DNA of 64,000 nt from Otatea glauca (lineage: Eukaryota > Streptophyta > Magnoliopsida > Poales > Poaceae): contig JAYEVK010000246.1 of NCBI GenBank assembly GCA_036346275.1, forward strand, positions 62,001 through 126,000, given 5' to 3'. The stretch's first letter is position 1. Each line of letters opens with the position of its first letter. Of the stretch, positions 35,120 through 47,371 are shown in pieces. The notes under the pieces are model-generated. The model was not told the DNA's origin. It ran no database searches and saw nothing but the letters and a program-made list of their open reading frames with translations. Position numbers and translations under genes: made by a program.

Positions 35120-35432
35120 TTCCCTCCGTCCTTGAAAGCAAGGGAGAGAAGCGTTCAAATTGTGTCCTTAAATATTAGGGATTAGGGGCTCTCCCTCCTT
35201 AAATTGTGTCCTCAAATTGTGCCCATACATGCAGATGCACGCAGATACATGCGACACACATATTTCAAAACAAAAAAGCGGCAGGTTATTCCCTATAATC
35301 GTGATTAATTAATACATGCATGTTGCCAATTAATAGAGACACAGTATTAAATAAGGACATTAGAGTCTTTCGGCAGAAACCATAATATGTCTAAAAATTT
35401 TTTTGTCCCTATACTTTCCAGGACGGAGGGAG
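35120..35432. mobile_element. Stowaway MITE, 313 bp
   Basis: Ends TTCCCTCCGTCCTTGAAAG and, reverse-complemented, CTCCCTCCGTCCTGGAAAG, bounded by TA at 35118-35119 and 35433-35434. Inserted between two local copies of a block with GTGTCTCCTTGCAG and AGAACAAAGGGGATAAC / AGAACACAAAGGGGATAAC. Confidence 0.8.
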
Positions 35433-35648
35433 TAGCTTGGAAGGAATGGAAAGGGGTGTGTCTCCTTGCAGTAGTGTCTTGTATAGACAAGGAATATCAA
35501 GAAGATGCTTGGGTTGCACAAGACAGCAAGGAATGATACTCTCTCCAGAGCTAAAGGTCACATAGGTCGAAAGAACCTCAATTGCATCATGCATGTTTAA
35601 AGAACACAAAGGGGATAACTTGCCATGTGCGTCCCAGTTAAAGGACAT
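35409..35648 (-). other. Conserved open block in the duplicated unit
   Basis: Reads AHGKLSPLCSLNMHDAIEVL then STYVTFSSGES on the minus strand. The unit 2 counterpart (37685-37860) keeps the frame with amino-acid changes (STYVAFSSEEN) and one inserted codon. A third, shorter copy (about 34970-35110) is broken. Retained frame hints at a former exon, but no family is recognised and the 3' end of the frame runs into the MITE. Confidence 0.35.
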
Positions 35649-37487
35649 GCAAAACTGGATCGATAATTATGCCATGGCTTGTCTTTCTGCAACGGAAAAC
35701 ATTACTTACATTACTTGAAGAACACGAGCAGCAGAAAATGTAGTGTTGCTTCTGCAACAATTTGACTTAATAACTGACCGTCACTGAAACATTACTTACA
35801 TCTGGTAGAAACTAAACTAAAAGCATTGGTAAAGAAATTTCGCGATATGGAGTAGTCTGATTTCTTGCGTTCCAATTGAAAATACACTCGCACTTGTAAT
35901 CGGATCCCCCCAAATTGTTGTAAGAGGGCAGGAGAAGTAATTAGCACTCGAGTTGAATAATTAATACCTCACCGGCCGGCCGTCGTTCGTCGGCTCGTCA
36001 CCGCAGCGGCCGCGCCGTCGTCGGCGCCGCACCATCCTCGCCGCCGCCCCTTGTGACCGTTTGCGATCGGGATGAGGGAAGGGAAGGGGAGCGTCAGCCG
36101 GAATGGGCCCAAACAAATTTCAGGTCATGCTAGGGTTTTTGTCGATAATAGCCAGAAATTCTGTGACATGCTTGCAAAGTTGGCATGTTTCGTTCGCCTT
36201 CGCAGTGACTCATATGGCGGGTGAAACATCGATCTTTCACAACTTGGAGATTTTGAGTCAAATTAACAAGCTCGTCTTGCCAACTACAGTAGCCGGTCGT
36301 CAAAGATTATGGTTGTAGCTCACCAATTATAGGGTTAAGTCCTACGTGATCGTGATGCTTGCTAATCACACTACAAAGGAGGATTAGACTAGCAACAAAG
36401 TGTACGAGTTCAAATACAGTAAAATTGGCATGATATCACTCAGAATACTCAAGCGTCTCTTTGAACAAAGAAAGCAAAGTAAACAAATGTCTTTATAAAA
36501 AAAAAGAGCGAACAAACAAAACGGAGACCTGTCAAGTCGAACCACCCACCAGCACATGACCTCCGACCAGTCTCAAGCCACTTTCTGCACTGCGCGATCA
36601 GGATCCAGCAGTGCCTTGTGCGGTTGTGCCTGAACTGGCTAGTTATGTCAAAATTCCACTGTAGTAAACTATACCGTGCTACGAGCTTAGATGATATTAA
36701 TATTAATCAACAGCTACAAAATAATGTTTCTTTACCTCTGCTTTGCTTGCTCTTAATAGTGAAACTTTCCAGCCGTGAACTTGGAATAATATAATTTAAT
36801 GCTGGCTCACCAAGAGAACTGTACTCTGCAATCCTTCAATCTGGTTGCTGCGGTATATATATAAATATATCTTCCTTATTATATGCTCCTGAAAAAATTA
36901 CAAAAAGAACGCAATTAACCCTTTATATATATAAGAAGTCAGATACTTACCTGAGAATTGAATTTGACAATGTAATCTGCACGTCAAGAAATGATGTATA
37001 CACCTACTAGCTAGGCTTGAAAAATCACAACAGGGTAATAACAAACAATTTTTTTTGTTGCATCCATAACTAAAAAAGGGCCTTAATAATGAACGTGAAA
37101 GAACAACAATGGCTAGTTTTTTTTTTTTTTTTGGTATTTTGTTAGAAGCTTTTTTTTTTGTTTCTTTTCTTTTGGTATCGATCACTAGCTAGAAAAGAAG
37201 GGATTAAATGTGGACTTGAAAGAACAATGGACAGCTTGCAGGAAATCGCTATATGTTGAAATGATGTATACGACCAACCAGCTAGGCTTCAAAAATCACA
37301 AAAGGGTAAAAAAAACATTTTTTATTTTTTGCAGTGATCACTATAAAAGGGCTTAATTATGGACGTAAAAGAACAGCAATGGCTAGTTTTTTTTTTTGTA
37401 TTTTCTTGGTAATAGTTTCTGTTTTTTTTAGGTGGTGCGGGGGAGGGTAGGGGATGGGGTTATCGATCACTAGAAAAGAAGAGACTT

Positions 37488-37677
37488 GAAAGAACAATGC
37501 ACAGCTCGCAGGAAGGAAAGGAATGGACGTAAAAGAACAATGCACAGCTCGCAGGAAGGAAAGGAATAAAAGAACAATGCACAGCTCGCAGGAAGGAAAG
37601 GAATAAAAGAACAATGCACAGCTCGCAGGAAGAACAATGCACGTGGACTTGAAAGAACAGTGCACAAGCTCGCAGGG
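37488..37677. repeat. Minisatellite with AAAGAACAATGCACAGCTCG core
   Basis: Five copies of an AAAGAACAATGCACAGCTCG core followed by CAGGAAGGAAAGGAAT, spaced 33 to 49 bp. Absent from unit 1 apart from one or two related words. The cysteine-rich open frames across it on the minus strand are products of the repeat. Confidence 0.85.
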
Positions 37678-38110
37678 TAACCTTGTAGCAGCGTCTTATA
37701 TAAATAATAAGGAGCACCAAGAAGATACCTGGGTTGTACAAGCAAGCAAGGAATGATATTCTCTTCAGAGCTAAAGGCAACATAGGTCGAAAGAACCTCA
37801 ATTGCATCATGCATGTTTAAAGAACACAAAGGGGATAACTTGCCATGTGCTGAACCAGTTAAAGGACATGCGTCCCAGTTGCACGTCTTTCTGCAACAGA
37901 GAGCATTACTTACATTACTAAAAGAACACGAGCAGCAAAAAATGTAGTGTTGCTTCTGCAACAACTTGCCTCAAGAACTGACCGTGACAGAAACATTACT
38001 TACATCTGTTGATCACCGAGGCTGGTAGAAACTAATTCTAAAAGCACTGGTAAAAAAATTTCACGCTGTGGAGTAGTCTGATTTCATGCGCTCACTCACT
38101 CGTAATCGGA

Positions 38111-38129
38111 CCCCCCCCCCCCCCCCCCC
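38111..38129. repeat. Run of 19 C
   Basis: Homopolymer of 19 C in unit 2; unit 1 has only GGATCCCCCCAAATTG at the same place (35900). Length may be unreliable in sequencing. Confidence 0.9.
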
Positions 38130-38994
38130 AAATTGTTATAAGAGTGCAGGAGAAGTAATTAGCACTCGAGTTGACTAATAAATACCCCACCGGCCGGCCG
38201 TCGTTCGTCGGCTCGTCGCTGCCGCCCCTTGTGACCGTCGACGCTGCGCCTCCTCGCACCCGTTTGTGATCGGGACGAGGGCAGGGAAGGGGAGCGCGCA
38301 TCAACTGGAATGGGCCAGATCGGATGTTTCGGCCGACGGCTGTATTATGTGCTTTGAAGCCCAAACAAATTTCAGGTTAAGCGAGGTTTTTGTTTTGGTT
38401 TTTGTCGATAATCACCAGGAATTCTGTGACATGCTTGCAAAGTTCGCAGTGACTCATATGGCGGGTGAAACATCTTTCACAACTTGGAGATTTTGAGTCA
38501 AATTAACAAGCTCGTCATGCCAACTACAATAGCCGGTTGCCAAAGATTATAGTTGTAGCTCACCAATTATTGGGTTATGTCCTATGTGATCTTGGTGCTA
38601 ATCACACTAAAAAGGAGGATTAGTCTAGCAACAAAGTGTACAAGTATGAATACAGTAAAATTGGCATGATATCACTCGAATGCGTGTCTCTTTGAACAAA
38701 GAAAGCAAAGCAAACAAGTTTTCTTTATAAAAAAGAAAAAGAAAAAGAAAAAAAAGCAAACTAACAAAACAGAGACCTGTCCTGTCCAAGTAGAGTCAAC
38801 TACTGGCACACGACCTCTGACCAGTCAGGCCACTCCCTGCACCGTCCGATCAGGATCCAGTAGTGCCGCGTGCTTCAACTGGCTAGTCTCCGGTCTTTCT
38901 CTAGCCTTTCCTCGTCGCCCGTCGCTGCTGACTGTTGGCCTAGACCCTGGAGAGAACTCAGTCATGTCTTCCTTGTTTGGTACACACCAGAAGA

Positions 38995-39292
38995 TGAATA
39001 CGAGAGCTTTGGTGCAGCATGGCTAACTGTGTAACACTGCTTTTCTTCTTCTTCTTTAATCTCATTTTTTCCAAAGTGATTACATAGAAATATATAACAC
39101 TGCACGTGACACTAACTAACCAAATCGCACCTAATTAGAGATAAACTCTAAGCAAGTAGGTATTGCAACTCTATCTATTAATCCACCTTGCTAACAAACT
39201 AACTCAACTCACGCACGGCCACATCTCATGCAACTAACTCAATTATGTTGACTCAACTAACTAACGAACTAGGTCAAGATTAATTTCCAACA
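38995..39292 (-). repeat. LTR (3' in element orientation)
   Basis: 298 bp, starts TGAATACGAGAG and ends TTTCCAACA, followed by TTCCCCCTCC, the complement of the polypurine tract. Confidence 0.7.
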
Positions 39293-39712
39293 TTCCCCCT
39301 CCTAATCTTGACATGTAGACTCTTACTCATTGAGGCAATTGGTCTCAACTATAACTTGCCAAACTCATACTCGACACTGGACGGTGAACTCATCTCCTCA
39401 ACATCCCAGACTCATCTCCGATGAACTTGACTCAGGACGGCGAACACATCTCTTTAACATCCCGGACTCACCTATCATAGACTGGACTTAGGACGACGAA
39501 CACATCTCCCCAACTTTCCGGACTCATCTCCAAAAGTGACATCACACCACCGTCGTTGTTGGCCTCGCACCGACGTTCTCCAAGTGATCAACATCGGCTT
39601 AACGCCTACACTTCTTGTGACGATGGTCTCTACCACCGCCATCAACTTCACGCCAAATCGTCTCACCACGGCTTCGCTCCGTTGCCCATGCACGTTCTCA
39701 TGATGGCATCGC

Positions 39713-42429
39713 TGTAACATCCCATTTTTTTAGTGTTTTTGCCAAAAATTAATTTAAATTAATTAATTCAAGGATTTGAGTTTTCTTTGGAGTTTTAGTT
39801 AACATAGCATTTCTTTCCATCCAAAAATGGAATTTATTCCATTCGCGTCAGGAAATTCCATTTTCATCCGGATATCCAAAATTCAAATCTAATTCTAGAA
39901 TTCTCTAAAAATTCCGAAACCAATTTTATTAGGTTACAAATATTCTAAAGTATTTTGAGATTTTCCCATAATTTTTAGAACCTTTTTACTATTTTTCCCA
40001 AGCCTATTTAATTTTCAACATTTAAAAATTAATTACTGTGCTATAAATAGTAATTTTATATTATTTAAAATATTTATTTATGCTTTTATTGCTGAAACCA
40101 GTATCTCTTCAAATTCCCATATTTAATAAAATTTATTTGCTAATTTTCGGATTTAATATGAATTATCAATGGAAAATTAATTGTTTTCGGAATTAATAAT
40201 TTTGTTTACTGTTTATTATAACCCGATCCATCAGCTACAGTACGCCCATTGCTACAGTATCCGACCCGCATTCAATTTATCCATTTCACTCATTTACTCC
40301 GGCGATCTCGATTACTATTCCGACGAAAACTTCGGCGAGCGTTTTCCGACGATCCGCTTATCCGATTATCCTATAAATTGATCCCCAAGTTTCCCTTCTC
40401 ATCCTCACACCCTCAGCCTAGAGTTGTTCCAATCCATCCATCGGATCTCCCTGTGCAAGCTATTCTTTCTGAACTCCGGTGAACTTTCGGTGAGCTCTCC
40501 CGGCTGCTCCCGACCTCCATTTGTCCTCAAATTTTTACTGGATCTTCCTCTGAGTTCCCTTTACATCTAGTAAAATTATATTTTAAGAATTCTCATAGGA
40601 GATCTGTCGGGAACCATTTCTTCTCTAAACCCGACGAAAGGTCAAATTTTGAATTAAAATTTCTGATATCTGTCATCTTAAGTCCGATTGACCTCATGCT
40701 TCTTCCTAAATCCATATAAAATTACCCTCTACCTATTTATTCTAGTTTTATATTTTATTTGAATTTGGATACTTTTCTCATATAATTTCCGAAGAGCCGA
40801 AAGGACTTGCTATCGACGATCTTGACCACATACCCTTTAATCCAGGCAAGTCTCCATGACACATGTTGATCCCATGTTTTATAAATGCTTTACAATGTTT
40901 TACAATTTGCATCGCTATTTATTTAAAAGATTATGTTAAATTTAGGTTGGTAGTTAATTCCAATTGTTATTACCACCTTGATATTGAAATCCTTGACTGT
41001 TGTAACCCTAGGTTGTTGTAATGTCATAATAATAATATGTTATGACATATATTGTTTAGTGCGCTAGATGTGTTTAAATGCAAAGTCGATCAAATACCTA
41101 TGGATGGGTTACTTTGAAACTATGAAAAATTATGAATTTGAAAAGTTGTGGCAATATGTATGCCGTTGTATTTGCAAAATAAAATAAAAATAATTTATAC
41201 TTGGGCGGATCGGTTTGTCTGGCGGGTGCAGATGGAGCACTGGTTTTTGTTGTGTTTGTGCCGCCCAAGTCAATTAAGGACCGACGCTTGTGATTGTCCA
41301 TTCTAAGCACAACCGTACAACCACATGTCTAAATGGGTACGACCTGGCTGAATAATTTGTAATAATTTAACTTAGACTCGTCAGATGGTGGAATGTGGGT
41401 GCCAGATGGAGGCAAGTTTGTTTTTCCCACACGGCGCAAGAGGGGGCTTCTGTACTGGGTAGATGGAACCCTAACAGCGGTGAAACCTCAGCAGGTGGAG
41501 TTAGGTTAGATTATTACATTGTAAAAGCCTTGTCATGATCTCTCTGCCAACACACCAAAGGAAGCGTGCTTATTGCGCATGGCAACAAGAGACGATCATA
41601 TCTTGTGGATAAAGCTGTACACCTCTGCAGAGTGTAAAACTATTCGAATAGCCGTGCCTACGGTCAAGGGCAAGCAAAGAATGCTTTCATATTGGTAGAC
41701 TTTGTTTTTTATTTTAAAAACTGATGTTTTGGGATCTGGGAGTGGTTAGAACTTCCGGATGTATTCCTGGCGGCTGGAGCCAGTTAGGTGGTTAGAACCT
41801 GTTTTGAATCATGACAGATGGAGTCATGTGATGGTTAAACAAGATCTTTTAAAATGGGCGGTTAGAGCCTATATACTAGTGTTAGTAGTTGGAACCTTCA
41901 CTAGAGTTATAAATAATTTCAATTGTACAAATAATTGTTAAAACTGCTTTGTGAAAATTATTATTAATAATGTTTGTTAAATCTGGCTTTGTGCAAAAGA
42001 ACCATATTAAGCCATCTTTGGAAGGCCTTGTATCTTGCATATTTCCCTGACTTGCTGAGTACGTTTGTACTCGTATGCTATAATAAATTATTTCGTGAGA
42101 AGCTTTTCAAGATACCACGAACGATGGTGAGTTCTACGATGTGGAGTACGATGAAGACAATCCAGAGAGCTAGGCGCACGTTTCTTTTCAGTCGACTGCC
42201 TGTGGTGTTTATTGGCTTTACCATTTTGCTTCTTATTTCCGCTGTTGTAAACTTAAAGGTCATGTGACCTGATTTTGTAATAATGGCTTTTCGGTCAGTA
42301 CTCAGTATTTATCTTTTCAATTCGTGCTTTTCGGTTATGATTTATCACTGTGAATTGTGTACTAGCGTTAATCTAGGACTAGTACAGAAATACACAGGGG
42401 ATTCTGGATAGCAAATCCGGAGTCCCACA
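39713..42429. mobile_element. Solo LTR, 2717 bp, with perfect 5-bp target duplication
   Basis: Starts TGTAACATCCC and ends GAGTCCCACA. ATCGC is present at 39708-39712 and 42430-42434. Same family as 22200-24914. No internal genes. It interrupts the short LTR element, so it is the younger of the two. Short open frames within it (for example 41974-42267) look like chance. Confidence 0.85.
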
Positions 42430-42618
42430 ATCGCACAGCCACCTTGCATTAGGATGATGAACATCGCCGTCATCAGTGGCTTCTTACTGTTGATCTTTGG
42501 CACGCACCACTGGCCACCACTTTACATGGAGCCTTGACATCATCGCAGCCTCTCGCCACTAACCTCGACGTTGCACGGGATGGCACCATCTTCACTTCTC
42601 GTATGCCGTACCTCGCTC

Positions 42619-42924
42619 TGAACACGAAAGCTTTGGCGTAGCGTCGCTAACTGCCTTATGCTGCTTTTCTTCTCCTCCAGTCATCTCATTTTTTCAAAAC
42701 TAAATACATGAGAATATATAACACTGCACATGACACCAACTAATCAAATCACACCTAACTAGAGATAAACTCTAAACAAGTAGGTGATACAACTCTATCT
42801 CCTAACTCGCCACACTAACAAATTAACCAACTGACTCAACTCATGCACGGCCACATCACATGCGGCTAACTCGATTATCTTGACTCAACTAGCTAACAAA
42901 CTAAGTTAAGATTAATTTCCAACA
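42619..42924 (-). repeat. LTR (5' in element orientation)
   Basis: 306 bp counterpart of 38995-39292 with many substitutions, indicating an old insertion. The bases next to it on the inner side do not give a clear primer-binding site. Confidence 0.7.
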
Positions 42925-43090
42925 GTGACTCGGTTTAGCTCGGTCACTCCTATCTCACTTGATTTTACGTCCTGTTCTTGTTGTGTTCCTGATGCTCAAT
43001 TCGTGCTTCGCACCGTGAGGGCTTTGCTCCGACGATATTATGATCCGCCTGGTCGTCTTGTTAACACAAAGCCGCGCTGTTCTTGATATT

Positions 43091-43314
43091 GTTAAGGAAC
43101 CTCGCTATCGAATAGTCCGGGGTTCCCGAACAGATCTTAATTGGAGAACAGAAAGAGAGAGACACATGTTTAGGGAGAGCAACAGCGGAATTCTTTTATT
43201 GCTAATGATTGATTGTACATAGGGGGGACCCCCTCCTCCTTTTATAGCGCTCACCTAGGGTTTCGGCTAAGGGGCCAACGTGGGCTTTCCATGGGCCACG
43301 AAGGTTTCCCAACA
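43091..43314 (-). repeat. 3' LTR of the Copia element
   Basis: 224 bp; preceded on the plus strand by GATAT and followed by the complement of the purine tract. Includes a TTTTATAGCGC box that could be the TATA-side of the promoter. Confidence 0.9.
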
Positions 43315-43560
43315 TTCCCCCTTGGGCCCTTTGCCGCGAGATGCATATGCCTCATTAAAACTCCAGAAAAACCCAGTGGGAAAAATACTTGGAGAAAGAG
43401 TACATAGCATACGTTTACTATGTTGCACGAATTGCCTCGTTAAAACCTTATGCAAGAAAACTTCATGAAAAACTTGCTAAGGAAAAAGAGTACAATTCTC
43501 CCAACTTCAATTGCTAATCTTCGAGATTCATGTTGGGTATTCATAATTCATCTTCGAGAT

Positions 43561-45240
43561 TTATGTGGGAGTATGTGAAATATCTCCCCCTAAAATCTGC
43601 ACTTCTCTAAGTCTCATCATCCCAATTCCTTTCACGCACCTTTCAAAGGTAGATGCTGGGAGTGATTTAGTGAACAAATCTGCAAGATTCTCACATGACT
43701 TAGTATGCAATATCTTGATCTCGTTCATCTTATGCAATTCGTGAGCATAGAAGAACTTGGGGTAGATATGCTTCGTGAGATTGCTCTTCACATAACCCAT
43801 CTGTGCTTGGGCAACACAAGCTGCATTATCTTCATAAATTATTGTGGGAGTTTGCTTAATGTTCAAACCACATGACTTCTGGATGTAGTGAACCATTCTT
43901 CTGAGCCATGCACATTCACGAGATGCTTCATACAAAGCAATGATTTCCGAGTGGTTTGTCGACGTCGAAACGAGAGTCTGCTTAGACGACTTCCAAGAAA
44001 TTGCTGTTCCTCCACATAGAATAACATAGCCAGTTTGGGACTTGCCAGTATGCGGGTCTGATAAATACCCAGCATCGGCATAGCCAACCAAATTCAATTC
44101 ATTGTTTCTTCTGAAAAACAGACCGAGGTCTTTGCTTCCTTGGAGGTAACGGAAGATGTCCTTGATCCCTTTCCAATGCCTTTTGGTGGGTTCTGCACCG
44201 TACCGAGCTAGCAAATTCACAGCGAACGCAATGTCCGGCCTGGTGCTATTCGCAAAGTACATGAGTGCTCCAACTGCACTCAGATATAGGGATTCTGCTC
44301 CCAGGACTTCCTCCCCCTCTTCTCTAGGTCTGTATGGGTCTAGGTCTACTTGGAGTGACCTTCCTACCATTGGAGTCTTCGCAGGATATGCTTTTTCAAA
44401 TTCAAACCTTTCCAACACTTTCTGCGTGTAGGTTGATTGATGTACCAAGATTCCTCCTTGGACATGTTCAAGCTGCAAGCCTAAACAAAACTTGGTTTTA
44501 CCCAAATCTTTCATTTCAAACTCAGACTTCAAGTATGAGCATGCCTCTTCAATTTCTTCATCCGTCCCAATGATGTTCAAGTCATCTACATAGACGAGAT
44601 TATACGTAATCCATTCGGGATCGCCAGATAAACACACATGGACAATCTTCGCTGTTTGTGTAGCCTTTCTTGCGAGAAAGTCACTCAAGCGATTGTACCA
44701 CATTCTTCCCGATCGCTTCAAACCCATACAGTGATTTCACCAATTTCACACTGCATGGTTTCTATTTGTCCGCCTTGGTTCGGGATAGGAATTCCTTAGG
44801 ACTTTCATGTATATCTCCGAATCCAAGTTTCCATACAAATATGCTGTGACAACATCCATTAGCTTCATTCTCAACTTCAAGTTGATCGCCATTGAGATCA
44901 AATATCTAAAGTTAATTCCTCCCATGACCGGAGAATAGGTTTCTTCATAATCAACTCCGGGACGTTGAGTGAAACCTTGAGCTACAAGCCTTGCTTTGTA
45001 CCTTACAACTTCGTTGTTTTCATTGCTCTTCCGAACAAAGACCCATTTGTGACCTACGGGTTTATATGGGGAGGTGTGCGATACGGCCCAAACACCTCTC
45101 TCTTGTTCGAGAGACTAACTCGCAGATTATTGCCTTTTTCCATTCTTCCCAATCTAGCCTTTTCTTGCACTCTGCGAGATGCAGTGCTCGGGATCATGAT
45201 CAATGATCGAGGCAATCTTCTTTGCAAAGTATGCATCAAC
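43561..45240 (-). pseudogene. Copia reverse transcriptase and RNase H, frameshifted
   Basis: The frame 43561-44727 is open for 388 codons. It holds the RT active site in NLVYVDDLNIIG, the MKDLGKTKFCLGLQ block, then PDIAFAVNLLARY and the RNase H start VGYADAGYLSD, with EIIALYEASRECAWLRR and the Copia end LADLFTKSLP. Upstream (44728-45240) the N-terminal RT reads in pieces (VGHKWVFVRKSNEN, YKARLVAQGFTQRPGVDY, MDVVTAYLYGNLD) with shifts between them. It normally copies the element RNA and removes the RNA strand; the shifts prevent a full polyprotein. Confidence 0.85.
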
Positions 45241-46269
45241 GTTGGCTGTTGCTCTATTCAGGGATTCTCCTGTTATTACAAAGTTTATGGCCATTTCTTC
45301 ATGGGGTGCTTCATGCACTTCTGCTTGCTCTTCGCTGCTTTTCCCTATCGCAAGAGCAAGTTCCTTTAGCTTTTCATTGCCTATGTGTGCGCACACATTA
45401 TTTTCGACGGCTTCCTTCAGTGGAAGATTCAAGTCTGGAATTGCCTTTCCTGTTGGTTTCTTTCCAGTGCCAGGTCTCAACTGGCTCCCTTCTTTCCTTG
45501 GGGTATTTTCGTGATTGGTTGTGGTAAGTCCACTCGCTTGATTTTCCGCACGCCTCCGGTACTTTGGGTTTGAGGAGCCAGTTTCTGTTCTTTTTCTTTG
45601 AGGCCTCTCAACAGCCGAGGATACCTTCTATTTTCTTTGGTATTTACACCTCTCGGTGCATTCCTTGCGGGTACATGCGACTTAACCACGCCCTTCGATC
45701 ACAAAATGATCGGCGTTCATTTGCTAAATTCGCAAATCAATTATCTTCGGACTTCTTGATTTGCTTCATTAGTGCGGGGTCATGTGCGGGATCCCGGTGG
45801 AATGCCATATGATTTCAAAGATTTTTCATCCAAAGGTTGATTTCTCCCCTAATGACGGAAACGATCCTCGTCAAAGATGCAATCAATGAATCGGGTTGTA
45901 TGCAAGTCTCCATCATGGGTTCCAAATACCGATTATGGATGCACTCTCATAACCAACGATATCCCAAACTTGCGAGAGGGCCCATTGCGATCACGAGGGG
46001 TGGTATAGGTACATATACCATACACCCAAATTTTCTAAGATGGGAGATCTTCGATGATCCCGCACAAGCCGCATAGGAGAATGGATGTTGTAGGTCGACG
46101 GTCTAATATTGATAAGAGATCTGCATGTGCAGATCGCGTGTCCCCAACAAGTGTTGGGCAAGTTACAACTCGCAAAGCGGTCCGGCAATGAACTTAATCC
46201 TCTTTATTAGTGCTTTCGCTAGTCCATTCTGCGTATGGACGTGCGACGGAGTGCTCAATCGCTATCCTG

Positions 46270-47152
46270 TTGCGAGGCAATAATCATCAAATGCCTTTGA
46301 AGTAAATTCTCCAAAGATTGTCCATTCTAATGGACTTCACGCGATGATCAGGGAAAGCATTCTTAATTCTTATGATCTGCGAGATCAGCTTTGCAAAAGC
46401 ATGGTTTCTTGTTGACAATAAGCATACATGCGACCATTTCGAGGAAGCATCGATGAGCACCATAAAGTATCGAAATGGCCCTGACAGGGGCTGAATCGGA
46501 CCGCAAATATCCCCCTGGATGCGTTCGAGGAATGCAGGGATTTCACTTTGCACTTTCATGACAGATGGTCTAGTTATTAATTTCCCGGTGGCACATGCAG
46601 GGCACACAAAATCTTCATGTTTCGGGAAATTTTAACATTAATGCCATGACCTTGTGAGTTGTTCACTATATTTCTCATCATTCTAAGACCAGGATGGCCT
46701 AATCTACCATGCCATAAAGAAAATAACTCAGAGCTTCTAAAAACAGTCTTCAAGGAAGTATACACTTCGGGTGCATGAATATTCGTGTAATACAACCTAG
46801 ATTCATATGAGGGACATTTTTCTAATACCATTTTTCCACATGCCGCGTGCTTCACAATGCACAGGTATTCTTTGCCATTTTCTTCATTGGTTTCTACGTG
46901 AAAACCATCGGCGCGGATGTCTTTAAAGCTTAAGAGAGTGCGCGTTGATTCCGGGTACAAAAGGGCTTCTTCAATTACCAAAGTTGTACCCATAGGCAAT
47001 ATAATTGTGGCTCTTCCTGAGCCGATTACATATGAGTCGCTTCCTGCGATCGTAGTAATCTTTCCAGCGTTCTTCGTGATCGACTGAAAATATTTAGACT
47101 CTCTTAAGATGGTATTTGTTGTGCCACTATCAACAATGCATATCTCTTCCAT
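46270..47152 (-). pseudogene. Copia protease and integrase, broken
   Basis: From 47152: the aspartic protease motif IVDSGTTNTIL, then LLSFKDIRADGF, the integrase zinc finger half LWHGRLGHPGLRMM, a shift, CPACATGKL, and the integrase core start IQGDICGPIQP with MVLIDASSKWSHV (the two catalytic Asp). The frame ends near 46287, before the catalytic Glu region, which is rearranged. A spacer of about 220 bp, AT-rich and without frame, separates it from gag. Confidence 0.8.
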
Positions 47153-47371
47153 ATGGGCGCTACACGATTTCTAGATAAAAGAAATATAATTCTAATCAGA
47201 TAGAGGCAAAAACAATCCAAATATTTCTTGCAAATTTGAAGAATACTGGAATAAAGAATAAATTGCGTATTTATTCATGAAAGAAGTATGCTCTTCTAGA
47301 GCTTACAATTCATTATTCAAAAGAAAAAGCTAACAACCATAATCTAAAAAAAATGCATTAAATGTAATCAG

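Larger units (their letters stand above)
34327..36642. repeat. Tandem duplication unit 1 (about 2.3 kb)
   Basis: Unit 1 matches unit 2 (36643-38886) over most of its length, in the same order: AGTAAACTATACC, the exon-like block, the Stowaway-containing or minisatellite middle, the MHDAIEVLSTYV block, CACCGGCCGGCCGTCG, and a closing GATCAGGATCCAG followed by ACTGGCTAG. It seems to be the 5' part of a minus-strand gene, duplicated head to tail. Confidence 0.75.
36643..38886. repeat. Tandem duplication unit 2 (about 2.2 kb)
   Basis: Second copy of 34327-36642. It lacks the Stowaway MITE and has gained a minisatellite (37488-37677) and a 19-C tract (38111-38129). The shared ACTGGCTAG at the end of both units marks the junction. 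Confidence 0.75.
38995..42924 (-). mobile_element. Short LTR element with no genes, split by a solo LTR
   Basis: Direct repeats 38995-39292 and 42619-42924 both start TGAAYACGARAGCTTTGG and end TTAATTTCCAACA (plus strand). On the minus strand a purine tract GGAGGGGGAA precedes TGTTGGAAATTAATC, so the element runs on the minus strand with its 3' LTR at the left. Excluding the solo LTR the interior is only about 600 bp and has no gag or pol, which fits a non-autonomous TRIM/LARD-like element. The outer flanks (GAAGA and GTGAC) do not match. Confidence 0.65.

Noticed and set aside
37488..37677. Cysteine-rich open frames across the minisatellite
   Set aside because: They exist in more than one frame because the unit is repeated; no start context, splice signals or family.
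38266..38496. Plus-strand frame in duplicated unit 2
   Set aside because: The unit 1 counterpart does not keep the same frame over its length.
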